Below the pieces are notes generated by a model. That model ran no database searches, was not told the DNA's origin, and saw only the letters and a program-made list of their open reading frames with translations. Of a DNA stretch of 64,000 nucleotides, positions 23,484 to 32,528 are shown one piece after another (position 1 is the first letter of the stretch; each line of letters starts with the position of its first letter). This DNA comes from CAXBMB01 sp963976695 (lineage in GTDB: Bacteria; Pseudomonadota; Alphaproteobacteria; Kiloniellales; DSM-21159). The translations under genes were made by a program, and so were the position numbers. Location: NCBI GenBank assembly GCA_963976695.1, contig CAXBMB010000009.1, positions 1 to 64,000 on the forward strand, given 5' to 3'.

Positions 23484-25936
23484 TCGGCTGCCTCCAGTGA
23501 AAGTGTCGCCATGGGGTTGAATTCATGCTTGTCCTTGCCGGACACCCGTTCGGACCAGGGATCGACCTGGGCAAATTTTTGGCTGAACACGAAACGGTCG
23601 TAATAGGCCCTGCGCATGTCGGCGTCGCCGATGATCTGGCGACGGATTTCATCGAGTCCGATGCGTTGGGCCCATTTGTAGATGCGCTCGAGATAGTGGC
23701 CTTGCTCGCGGTACATCTGCGCGAGCGCAACCACATGCTCCATCACCTCGCTTTCGGTTTTGACCTGTCCGAGGATTTCCGTGCCCTTGATGTCGAGCCC
23801 GGCGGCGCCGGCGAAATGAATTTCGTAGCCGCTGTCGACACAGATGACGCCGATATCCTTGCAGGTCGCTTCGGCGCAATTGCGCGGACAACCGGAGACC
23901 GCCAATTTCAATTTGGCCGGCGTCCACGCGCCCCACATGAATTTTTCCAGCTTGACGCCGAGCCCGGTTGAGTCCTGCGTGCCGAAGCGGCACCAGTCGG
24001 TGCCGACGCAGGTCTTTACCGTGCGCAGGCCCTTGGCGTAGGCCTGACCGGAAACAAACCCGGCCTTGCCAAGATCCTTCCAAACGGCGGGCAGGTCCTC
24101 CTTTTTGACCCCCAGCATGTCGATGCGCTGGCCGCCGGTGACCTTCACCGCCGGGATCGCGAATTTGTCGACCACATCGGCGATTGCCCGCAGTTCGGTC
24201 GACGAGGTGGTGCCCCCCCACATACGTGGGACGACGGAATAGGTGCCGTCCTTTTGGATGTTGGCGTGCACCCGCTCGTTGACGAACCGGCTCTGATAGT
24301 CATCGCCGTATTCCGCCGGCCAGTCACACACCAGGTAGTAGTTCAGCGCCGGACGGCATTTGGCGCAGCCGCACAGTGTTCTCCATTCCAGTTCCTGCAT
24401 CACGGCTGAAATCGACTTCAGTTCCTTGGCCAAGATCAGCCGCCGCACATCGCCATGACTAAGATCGGTGCAGCCGCACATCGGGGTCACGGCGGCCGGG
24501 TTGTAGTCATCGCCGAGCGTCAGGCCCAGCAGTTGCTCGACAAGGCCGGTGCAGGTGCCGCAGGATGCCGACGCCTTTGTGTGGGCGCGCACGCCTTCGA
24601 GATCGGCCAGGCCCTTGGACGCGATCGTGTCGGTGATCGTCGCTTTGCTAATGCCGTTGCAGCCGCAGATTTCCGCATCATCGGGCAAGGCCGCAACGGC
24701 GGCCAAAGGGTCGGGCGCGGACCCGCCCTGATAGGCCTGGCCAAAAATCAGCGTTTCGCGCATCGCCGAAACATCGGTCTGCCGCTTCAGATGGTCAAAG
24801 AACCACGGGCCGTCCGCCGTATCGCCATAGAGCACCGCGCCGATGATCCGGTGGTTTTTCAGGACAAGGCGCTTGTAGACCCCGGCGGTGGCGTCGCGCA
24901 GCACGATTTCTTCGCGGTCGTCGGCTTCGGCAAAGTCGCCCGCCGAATAAAGATCGATACCGGTAACCTTGAGCTTTGTGGCGGTTGCCGAGCCGCTGTA
25001 AGCTTCCTTTGCTTCGCCGGTCAGTTGCCGGGCAATCACCTTGGCCATGTCATACAGCGGCGCAACCAGACCGTAACACTGGCCGCGGTGTTCGGCGCAT
25101 TCGCCCAGCGCAAAGATTGCGGGATCCGACGTGCGCATGTCGTCGGAAACGATGACGCCGCGTCCGGTTTCCAAGCCGGCGGTTTTGGCGAGATCGGCGT
25201 TCGGACGAATGCCCACCGCCATCACCACCATCGCCGCATCAAGCCGGACGCCGTTTTCCAGTTCGACGCCGACCACCTTGCCGCCATCGCCGAGGATTTG
25301 CTTGCTGTTGGCTTCGGTGATGACGTCGATGCCGAGATCGGCGAAGGCCTGTTCGAGCAGATCGCCCGCCGCCGGATCGAGTTGGCGCTCCATCAGCGTC
25401 GGCATCAGATGCAGCACGGTTACGTCCATGCCCTGCATTTTCAGACCGGCGGCCGCTTCAAGGCCCAGCAGGCCACCGCCGATCACAACCGCGCGGCCAC
25501 CGGTTTGGGCAACCGCGATCATCCGTTCGACGTCGTCCAGATCGCGATAGGTCAGCACGCCGTCGAGTTGATGGCCGGGCAGGGGAATGATCACTGGATT
25601 GGAGCCGGTGGCAATCACCAGATGATCGTACTGCGCGGTGATGCCGTTGTGTGAGGTGACCGATTTCGCGTCGCGGTCGATGGCGGCAATGGCCGACGAT
25701 TTGTGCAGCGTGACGCCATGGGCGGCATACCAGGCATCGTCATGGGTGATGATGTCGGCATAGGCTTTTTCACCCGACAGAACCGGCGACAGCATCAGCC
25801 GGTTGTAGTTGACGCGCGGTTCCGCGTTGAAGATCGTCACGTCAAAGGCGCCGGGGGCCTGGTCAAACAGGTGCTCCAGCATTCTGCCCGGCGCCATGCC
25901 GTTACCGATAACGACAAGTTTTTGTTTTTGGGTCAT
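23480..25936 (-). CDS. nirB: NADH-dependent assimilatory nitrite reductase large subunit
   Basis: An 818-residue cytoplasmic enzyme reducing nitrite to ammonium. Domains in order: FAD/NADH-binding region (LVVIGNGMAPGRMLEHL, RAVVIGGGLLGLEAAAGL), BFD-like [2Fe-2S] domain near 420-510 (CGCNGISKATI, CGTCTGLVEQLLG), then ferredoxin-like and siroheme/[4Fe-4S] domains. The cofactor cysteines are in CVGTDWCRFG (about 642) and GCPRNCAEATC (about 680). It starts 3 bp after the stop of the upstream transporter ATPase gene, within the nrt-nir-nas operon. Confidence 0.95.
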   Translation of the reverse strand: MTQKQKLVVIGNGMAPGRMLEHLFDQAPGAFDVTIFNAEPRVNYNRLMLSPVLSGEKAYADIITHDDAWYAAHGVTLHKSSAIAAIDRDAKSVTSHNGITAQYDHLVIATGSNPVIIPLPGHQLDGVLTYRDLDDVERMIAVAQTGGRAVVIGGGLLGLEAAAGLKMQGMDVTVLHLMPTLMERQLDPAAGDLLEQAFADLGIDVITEANSKQILGDGGKVVGVELENGVRLDAAMVVMAVGIRPNADLAKTAGLETGRGVIVSDDMRTSDPAIFALGECAEHRGQCYGLVAPLYDMAKVIARQLTGEAKEAYSGSATATKLKVTGIDLYSAGDFAEADDREEIVLRDATAGVYKRLVLKNHRIIGAVLYGDTADGPWFFDHLKRQTDVSAMRETLIFGQAYQGGSAPDPLAAVAALPDDAEICGCNGISKATITDTIASKGLADLEGVRAHTKASASCGTCTGLVEQLLGLTLGDDYNPAAVTPMCGCTDLSHGDVRRLILAKELKSISAVMQELEWRTLCGCAKCRPALNYYLVCDWPAEYGDDYQSRFVNERVHANIQKDGTYSVVPRMWGGTTSSTELRAIADVVDKFAIPAVKVTGGQRIDMLGVKKEDLPAVWKDLGKAGFVSGQAYAKGLRTVKTCVGTDWCRFGTQDSTGLGVKLEKFMWGAWTPAKLKLAVSGCPRNCAEATCKDIGVICVDSGYEIHFAGAAGLDIKGTEILGQVKTESEVMEHVVALAQMYREQGHYLERIYKWAQRIGLDEIRRQIIGDADMRRAYYDRFVFSQKFAQVDPWSERVSGKDKHEFNPMATLSLEAAE

Positions 25937-25939
25937 GTC

Positions 25940-27697
25940 TTACTCCGCCGCCTGTAGACTGGTTGCCGTTTTTTTCTGGCGGGCAATGCGCACCGCCCGC
26001 TTCTGCGAAATTGAGGTCAACTGCGCGGGGGTTGGGTTGGCGCCCCCTTCATACGCTTCCAGAAACTCGAGAAGTTCTTCGCGATAGGCGTAGTAATCCG
26101 GATGCTTGAGCAGCGCCTTGCGCGAGCGCGGCCGCTGCAGATCGACATCCATGATGTTGCCGATTTTCGCGTTCGGTCCGTTCGACATCATCACCACCCG
26201 GTCGGCCAGCAGGATGGCCTCGTCCACGTCATGGGTGACGCAGATCGCGGTGACTTGCGTGCGTTTCCAGATGTCCATCAGGACATCCTGGAGCTCCCAG
26301 CGGGTCAGCGAATCCAGCATGCCGAACGGTTCGTCGAGCAGCAGCAGTTTGGGCGACAGGGCAAAGGCCCGCGCGATGCCCACCCGCTGTTTCATCCCGT
26401 TTGACAGCGCCGCCGCCGAACGGTGCCTGGCCTCGATCAGGCCGACCCGCTGAAGGTAGTACTCCACGACGTCGTTTTTCTCAGCTTTGGCCGCGTCGGG
26501 GTAAACTTTGTCGACCCCCAGTTCGACGTTTTCATAGGCCGTCAGCCAGGGCATCAGCGCGGGGGCCTGAAAGACCACGGCGCGGTCCGGCCCGGCCTGC
26601 GTGATGTGTTTGCCGTCAAGAATGATCGCGCCCTCGGAAATCGGGTTGAGGCCGGCGACCATCGACAGCACAGTGGATTTTCCGCAGCCGGAATGCCCAA
26701 TCAGCGTGGTAAATTCGCCGCGCTCCATCTTCAGCTCGAAACCGTCGACGACGGTCAGCGGGCCCTTGGCGGTGGGATAGACCTTTTTCAATTGGCTGAA
26801 TTCGAGATAGCGCTTGCTGTTGACCGCCGCCGACGCTTTGACATAGGCGCCCGGCAGCCCGGCTTGCTGGGTGATCGGAACAACGTTCGGCAGGATGATC
26901 TCCCGCTCCGCCGCAGCGTCCCGCGCCGCGCCGGCTTCCATCAGGTAGGCGGTGACCTCGGCCCGCAATCGGATGAAGGTTTCGTCCGCGTTCATCTCCG
27001 CGCGGTCGCGCGGGCGGGCAATGTCAACCTTGAAATTCGGACCCAGCGTAGCGTTGGGGCCGGGGTTCAGCGGGATGATTCGGTCGGCCAGCAGGATCGC
27101 TTCATCCACATCGTTGGTGATGAGGATGATTGTCTTTTTCTCCTGTTCGCAAATCTCAGCGAACTCGTCCTGCAATTTGGCGCGCGTCAGCGCATCCAAC
27201 GCCGACAGCGGCTCGTCCAACAGCAGAACTTCCGGCTGCATCGCCAGCGCGCGGGCCACGGCAACGCGTTGGCGCATGCCGCCCGACAGCTCCGCCGGTT
27301 TGCGATCCCTGGCCGGCGTCAGCCCCACCATCTCGATGTATTTGGCGACGATGGCGGCCCGGGCGGCCTTGGGCTTGGTCTTGTGTACGCTGTCCACCGC
27401 AAGGGCGATGTTGCCGACGACCGAAAGCCAGGGCATCAGCGAGTAGGACTGGAAGACGACGCCCCGCTCCGGTCCCGGGCCATCGATCTCCTTGCCGCGA
27501 AACACCACGCCGCCCCGGTCGGCTTGCGTCAGGCCCGCCAAGGCGGAAATCAGCGTGGTCTTGCCCGACCCCGAGAAGCCGACAATGGCGATGAACTCGC
27601 CTTCGTTGACCTTCAGGTTGATGTTGTCGAGCACGGCGGTCCGGTTGGCGCCTTCGCCGTAGGACTTTGACAGGCCGGTAATTTCAAGAATGGTCAT
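25940..27697 (-). CDS. nrtC: Nitrate ABC transporter ATPase with two fused nucleotide-binding domains
   Basis: A 585-residue protein made of two NrtD/SsuB-type ATPase domains in tandem. The first has Walker A GFSGSGKTT (residues 40-48), signature LSGGMRQRVAVARAL and Walker B VLLLDEPLSALDAL. The second, from about residue 300, has Walker A GHSGCGKST, signature LSNGMKQRVGIARAF and Walker B LLLLDEPFGMLDSL. Cyanobacterial NrtC instead carries one ATPase plus a nitrate-sensing domain, and NrtD a second ATPase. Here both ATPases are one polypeptide and no sensing domain is present. Symbol given by position and family; nrtCD fusion would be more exact. Confidence 0.88.
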   Translation of the reverse strand: MTILEITGLSKSYGEGANRTAVLDNINLKVNEGEFIAIVGFSGSGKTTLISALAGLTQADRGGVVFRGKEIDGPGPERGVVFQSYSLMPWLSVVGNIALAVDSVHKTKPKAARAAIVAKYIEMVGLTPARDRKPAELSGGMRQRVAVARALAMQPEVLLLDEPLSALDALTRAKLQDEFAEICEQEKKTIILITNDVDEAILLADRIIPLNPGPNATLGPNFKVDIARPRDRAEMNADETFIRLRAEVTAYLMEAGAARDAAAEREIILPNVVPITQQAGLPGAYVKASAAVNSKRYLEFSQLKKVYPTAKGPLTVVDGFELKMERGEFTTLIGHSGCGKSTVLSMVAGLNPISEGAIILDGKHITQAGPDRAVVFQAPALMPWLTAYENVELGVDKVYPDAAKAEKNDVVEYYLQRVGLIEARHRSAAALSNGMKQRVGIARAFALSPKLLLLDEPFGMLDSLTRWELQDVLMDIWKRTQVTAICVTHDVDEAILLADRVVMMSNGPNAKIGNIMDVDLQRPRSRKALLKHPDYYAYREELLEFLEAYEGGANPTPAQLTSISQKRAVRIARQKKTATSLQAAE

Positions 27698-27708
27698 TGC
27701 TCGTTCGC

Positions 27709-28782
27709 CTATCGTTGTGCCGAGAAGGTGAAAGCGCGCTGCAGGGCGTACATCAGGCGATCGAGCAGAAAGCCGATGATGCCGATGGTCAGCACCGCCA
27801 CCATGATCTTCGCCAGCGATTGCGAGGAGCCGTTCTGGAATTCATCCCAGACGAACTTGCCGAGGCCCGGGTTCTGCGCCAGCATTTCCGCGGCGATCAG
27901 CACCATCCAGCCGACGCCCAGCGACAGCCGCAGACCGGTGAAGATCAGCGGCAATGCCGATGGCAGCACGACCTTTGTCACGGTCTTGCCGGTCGGCAAT
28001 TGCAACACGCGACCGACATTCATCAGGTCCTTGTCAACCGAAGCCACGCCGAGCGCGGTGTTGATCAATGTCGGCCACATCGAGCACAGCGTGACGGTCA
28101 CGGCGGAAATCAGCAGCGATTTGGACAGCCAGTCCATCGGGGTGGCGTAGGTCGCCGAAATAATCATGGTGACGATCGGCAGCCAGGCCAGTGGTGAAAC
28201 GGGTTTGAAGATCTGAATCAGCGGGTTGACGGCGCCGCTGACGATTTTGGACAAGCCCATGGCGATGCCAAGCGGCACCGCGATGAGGGTGGCAATCAGA
28301 AACCCAAGGCCGACGGTGAGCAGCGATGTCCCAATCTGGTCGATATAGGTCGGCTTGCCGGTATAGGCGCGGAACTTGACTCGATCGGATTTGCCTTCGG
28401 CGATCAGCTTTTCGTTGCGCTTGTCGAGCCGCTGGTAAAAGGCCGCTGACTTTTCGCGCTCGCGAAGATGATCTTCCCACAAATTACCGGCTTGCGCCCA
28501 AACCGCCGCGGGCCCCGGCACCGAGCCCAGCGAGGTCTGCACCTTGGGCGCCAAGACCCCCCAGGCCAACAGAAACACGCCGATGCCGATAAGTGGAATA
28601 AGCAGCACCCGCTTGAGTTCGCCCAGCTGTTCGCCGGGATTGTCGCCGGCCAGCATCTTCAAGATCGGCACCAGCCATGAAAAGCCGAGCGCATCCAGCC
28701 AGCCGCTGGCCTTGTTGATTGCCGAATACAGCCGTTCACGGCCGACGGGGCCAGTCGATGCAATGTCAGTGGCGTTTGCCAT
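27709..28782 (-). CDS. nrtB: Nitrate ABC transporter permease
   Basis: A 357-residue inner-membrane permease of the NrtB/SsuC/TauC family. A first membrane span lies near residue 70 (VLLIPLIGIGVFLLAWGVL). After a periplasmic stretch, five further spans include the coupling motif region VASVDKDLMNVGRVLQLPTG, then LPLIFTGLRLSLGVGWMVLI. AAGGA lies nine bases before the ATG. It is the second gene of the operon, between the binding protein and the dual ATPase. Confidence 0.92.
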   Translation of the reverse strand: MANATDIASTGPVGRERLYSAINKASGWLDALGFSWLVPILKMLAGDNPGEQLGELKRVLLIPLIGIGVFLLAWGVLAPKVQTSLGSVPGPAAVWAQAGNLWEDHLREREKSAAFYQRLDKRNEKLIAEGKSDRVKFRAYTGKPTYIDQIGTSLLTVGLGFLIATLIAVPLGIAMGLSKIVSGAVNPLIQIFKPVSPLAWLPIVTMIISATYATPMDWLSKSLLISAVTVTLCSMWPTLINTALGVASVDKDLMNVGRVLQLPTGKTVTKVVLPSALPLIFTGLRLSLGVGWMVLIAAEMLAQNPGLGKFVWDEFQNGSSQSLAKIMVAVLTIGIIGFLLDRLMYALQRAFTFSAQR

Positions 28783-28856
28783 TGATAAGATCCTTTGGTC
28801 GAAGTTCGAGAAATTACCGGTGCGTCGTTTCGCGCCCCGCCGGTTGACGGCGATGA

Positions 28857-30236
28857 TCAGTCGCCAACCACCTCGTCGCCCTTGAGGCCGATGTTCAGGC
28901 TCTTCAGGTAGTCGTTTGGTTTCTTGCCGTCGTAGGCGATGCCGTCGATGATGTCTTCAGCCGGGGTCGGCGCGCGGTAGCCGTCGGTGGTCCAGGGAAA
29001 GTCCGTTTCAGCGGCTTGACCCTCATCAACCAGCATCCGGGCGGCCTTCAGATAGATCGCCGGCAGATAAACCGATCTGGCTGTTTCATCGAACCAGGCG
29101 TCATCTTTGGGCCCGGCGATCTGGCCCCAGCGGCGCATCTGGCTGAGGTACCAGACGGCGTCCGAATAGTATGGATAGGTCGCGTAGTAGCGGTAAAAGA
29201 CGTTGAAGTCGGGCACCGCGCGCTTGTCGCCCTTTTCATACTCGAAGGTGCCTGTCATCGAGTTGGCGATGACTTCGGCGTCGGCGCCGACATATTCGGA
29301 TCGCGACAGAATTTCGACGGCTTCCGGCCGGTTGGCGTTGTTGTTTTCATCCAGCCATTTGGCCGCGCGGATCAGCGCCTTGGTCAGCGCGACTGTCGTA
29401 TTCGGGTTTTGCTCGGTAAATTCCTTGGTAAGACCAAAGACCTTTTCCGGATTGTTTTTCCATATCTGGTAGTCGGTGATCACCGGCACGCCGATCCCTT
29501 TGAACACCGCGGCCTGGTTCCAGGGTTCCCCCACGCTGTAGCCGTTGATCGTGCCGGCCTCCAGGGTTGCGGGCATCTGCGGCGGCGGCGTTACCGACAA
29601 GAAGGCGTCGGCCTTGATCTGTCCCGAGGTATCGGTCGGCGAATAAAATCCGGGGTGGATGCCGCCGGCGGCCAGCCAGTAACGCAGCTCGTAATTGTGA
29701 GTGGAAACGGGAAACACCATGCCGAGATTGAATGGCTTGCCGTCCGCCTTGAACCGGTCGATCACCGGTTTAAGCGCATCGGCCTTGATGGGATGGATGG
29801 GTTTGCCGTCATCGCCGCGCGGGATGTTCGGCTTCATCATCTCCCAAACTTCGTTGGAAAGCGTGATCCCGTTGCCGTTCAGGTCCATGGAAAAGGGCGT
29901 AACGATATGCGCCTTTGTGCCAAACCCGATTGTCGCGGCCAGAGGTTGACCGGCCAGCATGTGCGCACCGTCAAGGTCGCCGGTGATCACCCGGTCGAGC
30001 AGGACTTTCCAGTTGGCTTGCGGCTCCAGGGTCACAAACAGACCCTCATCTTCGAAATAGCCCTTTTCGTAGGCAATCGCGAGCGGGGCCATATCTGTGA
30101 GTTTGATGAAGCCGAGCCTTAACTCGTCCTTTTCGAGATCAAGTAGTGCGGCATGGGATGGTGAGAGCGCGGTTGTCGCGGTGATCAATGCGGCTGCCAT
30201 TTTAATGGCCGTGCGGCGCGAAAAATATGCTGCCAT
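28857..30236 (-). CDS. nrtA: Nitrate ABC transporter substrate-binding protein
   Basis: A 459-residue NrtA-like nitrate/nitrite-binding protein. It opens with a twin-arginine-containing signal (MAAYFSRRTAIKMAAALI), so Tat export is possible. The mature protein starts near LLDLEKDELRLGFIKLTDMA. Ligand-domain phrases shared with NrtA and NasS include HAHMLAGQPLAATIGFGTK-like and VGEPWNQAAVFKGIGVPVIT segments. The ATG at 30236 is chosen for its AGGAGA site and signal peptide; an upstream extension would run through the leader terminator. It is the first gene of the nitrate operon. Confidence 0.93.
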   Translation of the reverse strand: MAAYFSRRTAIKMAAALITATTALSPSHAALLDLEKDELRLGFIKLTDMAPLAIAYEKGYFEDEGLFVTLEPQANWKVLLDRVITGDLDGAHMLAGQPLAATIGFGTKAHIVTPFSMDLNGNGITLSNEVWEMMKPNIPRGDDGKPIHPIKADALKPVIDRFKADGKPFNLGMVFPVSTHNYELRYWLAAGGIHPGFYSPTDTSGQIKADAFLSVTPPPQMPATLEAGTINGYSVGEPWNQAAVFKGIGVPVITDYQIWKNNPEKVFGLTKEFTEQNPNTTVALTKALIRAAKWLDENNNANRPEAVEILSRSEYVGADAEVIANSMTGTFEYEKGDKRAVPDFNVFYRYYATYPYYSDAVWYLSQMRRWGQIAGPKDDAWFDETARSVYLPAIYLKAARMLVDEGQAAETDFPWTTDGYRAPTPAEDIIDGIAYDGKKPNDYLKSLNIGLKGDEVVGD

Positions 30237-30267
30237 CTGGTCAGTCTCCTGTCTTGCCCGGAGGCAT

Positions 30268-30328
30268 AAAAAAACCGCCAAACCAAAAGACGCTGCCTGA
30301 GAAGATGCAGTGTCGATAAGTTTGGCGG
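30268..30328 (-). terminator. Intrinsic terminator in the nrtA leader (attenuator for NasT)
   Basis: On the minus strand, CCGCCAAAC (30328-30320) pairs with GTTTGGCGG (30283-30275) and is followed directly by seven T residues (30274-30268). The 36-base loop holds a second nested stem, GACACTGC against GCAGCGTC with one mismatch. The structure lies about 32 bases before the nrtA start. In other bacteria, NasT-type ANTAR proteins prevent termination at such leaders. The exact pair of ANTAR hexaloop hairpins could not be assigned with confidence. Confidence 0.8.
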
Positions 30329-30390
30329 CGTTGCCTGGATAGGCCCGGCGTTGGACCTGAAAGTTAGCCTTGAGAAGCTGTGACCAACTA

Positions 30391-30406
30391 CGCACGTCGC
30401 GTGCCA
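30391..30406 (-). promoter_or_regulatory. Sigma-54 promoter of the nitrate assimilation operon
   Basis: The minus strand reads TGGCACGCGACGTGCG, matching the sigma-54 consensus TGGCACG-N4-TTGCA with the invariant GG and GC at correct spacing. Transcription would start near 30379, giving a leader of about 140 bases that contains the terminator. This implies NtrC-type nitrogen control in addition to nitrate control by NasS/NasT. Confidence 0.75.
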
Positions 30407-30547
30407 GTTTGGAAAAATATTATATTACTTTATGTTTTCAGTAGTTTAACAAAATATTCGCGCAACGCCGGCGGATCGACAGTGATGGGGCATTGTGCAG
30501 GGCGCGCCGCTGCATTGATCAAAAAGTGTGCAGTGCAGCATCACGCG

Positions 30548-31768
30548 TTACTTCGGGCGCGCAGTTTGCCCGGCGATGTATGTATCGATTTCATCAGGGT
30601 CGAAAATCGCCCCATCGAAGAACCCGTCGGGCCCAAGAAACAGCGATTGGGCGGATACGCCAACGGCTGTTGTCGTCTTGAGCGCCCCTTCGACTTTGGA
30701 GTTTGCCGAGGGGACCGCCGCGCCGCTGGCGGCAAGCGCCGCACGGTATATGTCCGGCCGGAAGCTGGTGCGCGCCGTTTCCACATTCGCCGCGCGGTGT
30801 TCAACCTGTCGCCAACGCACCATCTGGGAGTAGAACCACAGAGCATGGCTCTGCCAGGGGAACGTCGCGGCCCGGGCGAAGGTGTCAAAGAAAGGCGCCG
30901 GTGTGTCGGTGGACCGCGCCCCCAGCAGGCGTCCGTTCAGCCCGGGCAATATGCTGTCGACCGGTCGATCTATGTAGCGGCTGGAGGATAACAGTTGGGC
31001 CAACGCCGCCAGATTCTCGGTGGCGCTGCACCAAAGCGATGCGCCATGCAGCGCCCGCAACAGCGCGTGCAGCGCCTCGCGGTTTTCGTCGGCCCATAGG
31101 GCATTGACCGCCAGAACCTTTTCCGGGCTTGAGGCCCAGATGGCCGATTTGACCGTCGCGATCTTGCCAACAGCGGCTTTGACCGCAAGGGTATTCCATG
31201 GCTCGCCAGCGCAAAACCCGTCAATTTGGCCGGCGGCCAGCGCATCCGGCAGCAGCGACGGCGGCAGCACAACAATGTCGACATCCCGGTCGGGGGCAAT
31301 GCCCGATGCGGCCAGCCAATAGTGCAACTCGAAGTTATGCGCCGAAAAAGGATGGACGACGCCAAATTGAAGACGGCGCTTGCCACTGAGTGCGCGGGCG
31401 GCCACCACCTCGGCAAGCAGCGCGCCGGCGCCCGCCGCGTCTTGCGCATCATGATCGCCCTTCGCGACCATGGCGTGATAAACCGCTTTGCTGACCGTGA
31501 TCGCATTGCCGCCAAGTCCAAGCGCCATCGGCGCAATCAGCTTGGTCGGTAAGGGTGTCAGGCCAAGATTTGCGGCGATCGGCATGGGCGCCAAACTGTG
31601 CGCGATCTCAAATTGCTCCACCGCAAGCCGGTCGCGCACATTTGCCCAGGAGTTTTCCTTCACCAGCTTCAGGGCAATTCCCTGTTCTTCGGCGAAGCCC
31701 AATTCCTTGGCGGCGACCAGAATGGCGCAGTCGGTCAGTGGCAGAAAGCCGGCGGCCAACTCAATCAT
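30548..31768 (-). CDS. nasS: Nitrate sensor protein NasS
   Basis: A 406-residue NrtA-like protein without a signal peptide, which is the hallmark of the cytoplasmic nitrate/nitrite sensor NasS. The start MIELAAGFLPLTDCAILVAA runs straight into the binding fold. FCAGEPWNTLAVKAAVGKI and LQFGVVHPFSAHNFELHYWL match ligand-domain segments of NrtA. In the known system NasS binds NasT when nitrate is absent and frees it when nitrate is present. The ATG at 31768 overlaps the 3' end of nasT by eight bases, so the two are coupled. Confidence 0.9.
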   Translation of the reverse strand: MIELAAGFLPLTDCAILVAAKELGFAEEQGIALKLVKENSWANVRDRLAVEQFEIAHSLAPMPIAANLGLTPLPTKLIAPMALGLGGNAITVSKAVYHAMVAKGDHDAQDAAGAGALLAEVVAARALSGKRRLQFGVVHPFSAHNFELHYWLAASGIAPDRDVDIVVLPPSLLPDALAAGQIDGFCAGEPWNTLAVKAAVGKIATVKSAIWASSPEKVLAVNALWADENREALHALLRALHGASLWCSATENLAALAQLLSSSRYIDRPVDSILPGLNGRLLGARSTDTPAPFFDTFARAATFPWQSHALWFYSQMVRWRQVEHRAANVETARTSFRPDIYRAALAASGAAVPSANSKVEGALKTTTAVGVSAQSLFLGPDGFFDGAIFDPDEIDTYIAGQTARPK

Positions 31769-32375
31769 GGCTTTCGTCCCCGTTCGGATTGCCGATAAGG
31801 CCCGCCGAAAGAACCAGCCCTTCCGCCACCTCGACGATCGTCCGGTTTTGGTCCATGGCGGTCTTGCGAAGCAGCTTATAGGCGGCATTCTCGCCGATGT
31901 TGCGCGAGGTCATCACAATGCGTTTTGCGTGATCGACGATCTTCCGGTTTTCCAGCGCGCTCCGGGCTTCCTCCAATTCGCGCTCAAGGCGCGAAAAAGC
32001 GTTGAAACGGCTGATCGCCATATCGAGAATGCTTTTCACCCGTTCCTGGCGCAGCCCGTCGACCACATAGGCCGATACGCCGGCATCGATGGCGGATTGC
32101 ATCGCCTGCCTGTCGGACCGGTCGACAAACATGGCGATCGGCCGTTTGACCGCGCGCGACAGCCGGAAGGCGTCTTCCAGCATGTCGCGGTTCGGATTTT
32201 CCAGGTCGATAACGATAACGTCGGGCGACAGGGCTGCGATCTTGGCGGCAATGCCGCGCATGTCGTCGATGATCGTGACCTGGCTGTGTCCCGCCGCCCT
32301 AAGCCCCGCCTCGATAATCGAAGCGCGCGCGGCGTTTTCGTCGATAATCAATACTGAGGGAAGATCGAGAGTCAT
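31761..32375 (-). CDS. nasT: ANTAR-domain transcription antiterminator NasT
   Basis: A 204-residue response-regulator-like protein. Residues 1-125 form the receiver domain (SVLIIDENAARASIIEAGLR, PDVIVIDLENPNRDMLEDAF). Residues 130-195 form the RNA-binding ANTAR domain (LEEARSALENRKIVDHAKRI, NIGENAAYKLLRKTAMDQNR). The ATG at 32375 matches the usual N-terminus; a TTG at 32408 would add eleven residues. It is expected to bind the nrtA leader and allow read-through when released from NasS. Confidence 0.93.
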   Translation of the reverse strand: MTLDLPSVLIIDENAARASIIEAGLRAAGHSQVTIIDDMRGIAAKIAALSPDVIVIDLENPNRDMLEDAFRLSRAVKRPIAMFVDRSDRQAMQSAIDAGVSAYVVDGLRQERVKSILDMAISRFNAFSRLERELEEARSALENRKIVDHAKRIVMTSRNIGENAAYKLLRKTAMDQNRTIVEVAEGLVLSAGLIGNPNGDESHD

Positions 32376-32398
32376 CAGCCATTGTGCGCAGCTTTTGC

Positions 32399-32417
32399 AA
32401 TTGTGCAATGCACAATT
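32399..32417. promoter_or_regulatory. Palindrome upstream of nasT
   Basis: AATTGTGC-AAT-GCACAATT has perfect 8-bp arms. It lies 24 bases upstream of the chosen nasT start, in or near the promoter. The half-site orientation differs from the NtrC consensus (GCAC-N7-GTGC), so a different regulator is likely. Confidence 0.5.
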
Positions 32418-32481
32418 GGGGTCAATTTCCGAGATTCTTGACCTGCGCGGAGGCTGGGTTCGTCACTAAGAGGCGGATTCA

Positions 32482-32520
32482 CGGTTCAAACGGGATCTCG
32501 AAGTGCTCCCGTTTGAACCG
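32482..32520 (-). terminator. Perfect 14-bp hairpin downstream of the beta-propeller gene
   Basis: CGGTTCAAACGGGA (32482-32495) pairs perfectly with TCCCGTTTGAACCG (32507-32520) around an 11-base loop. It starts 8 bases after the propeller gene stop. No T tract follows on the minus strand, so it may act as a 3'-end stabiliser, a Rho-assisted stop or a boundary in front of nasT. Confidence 0.6.
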
Positions 32521-32528
32521 ATCCGATT

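Noticed and set aside
32399..32417. NtrC-binding site before nasT
   Set aside because: Half sites are GTGC...GCAC with a 3-base gap, the reverse of the NtrC arrangement.
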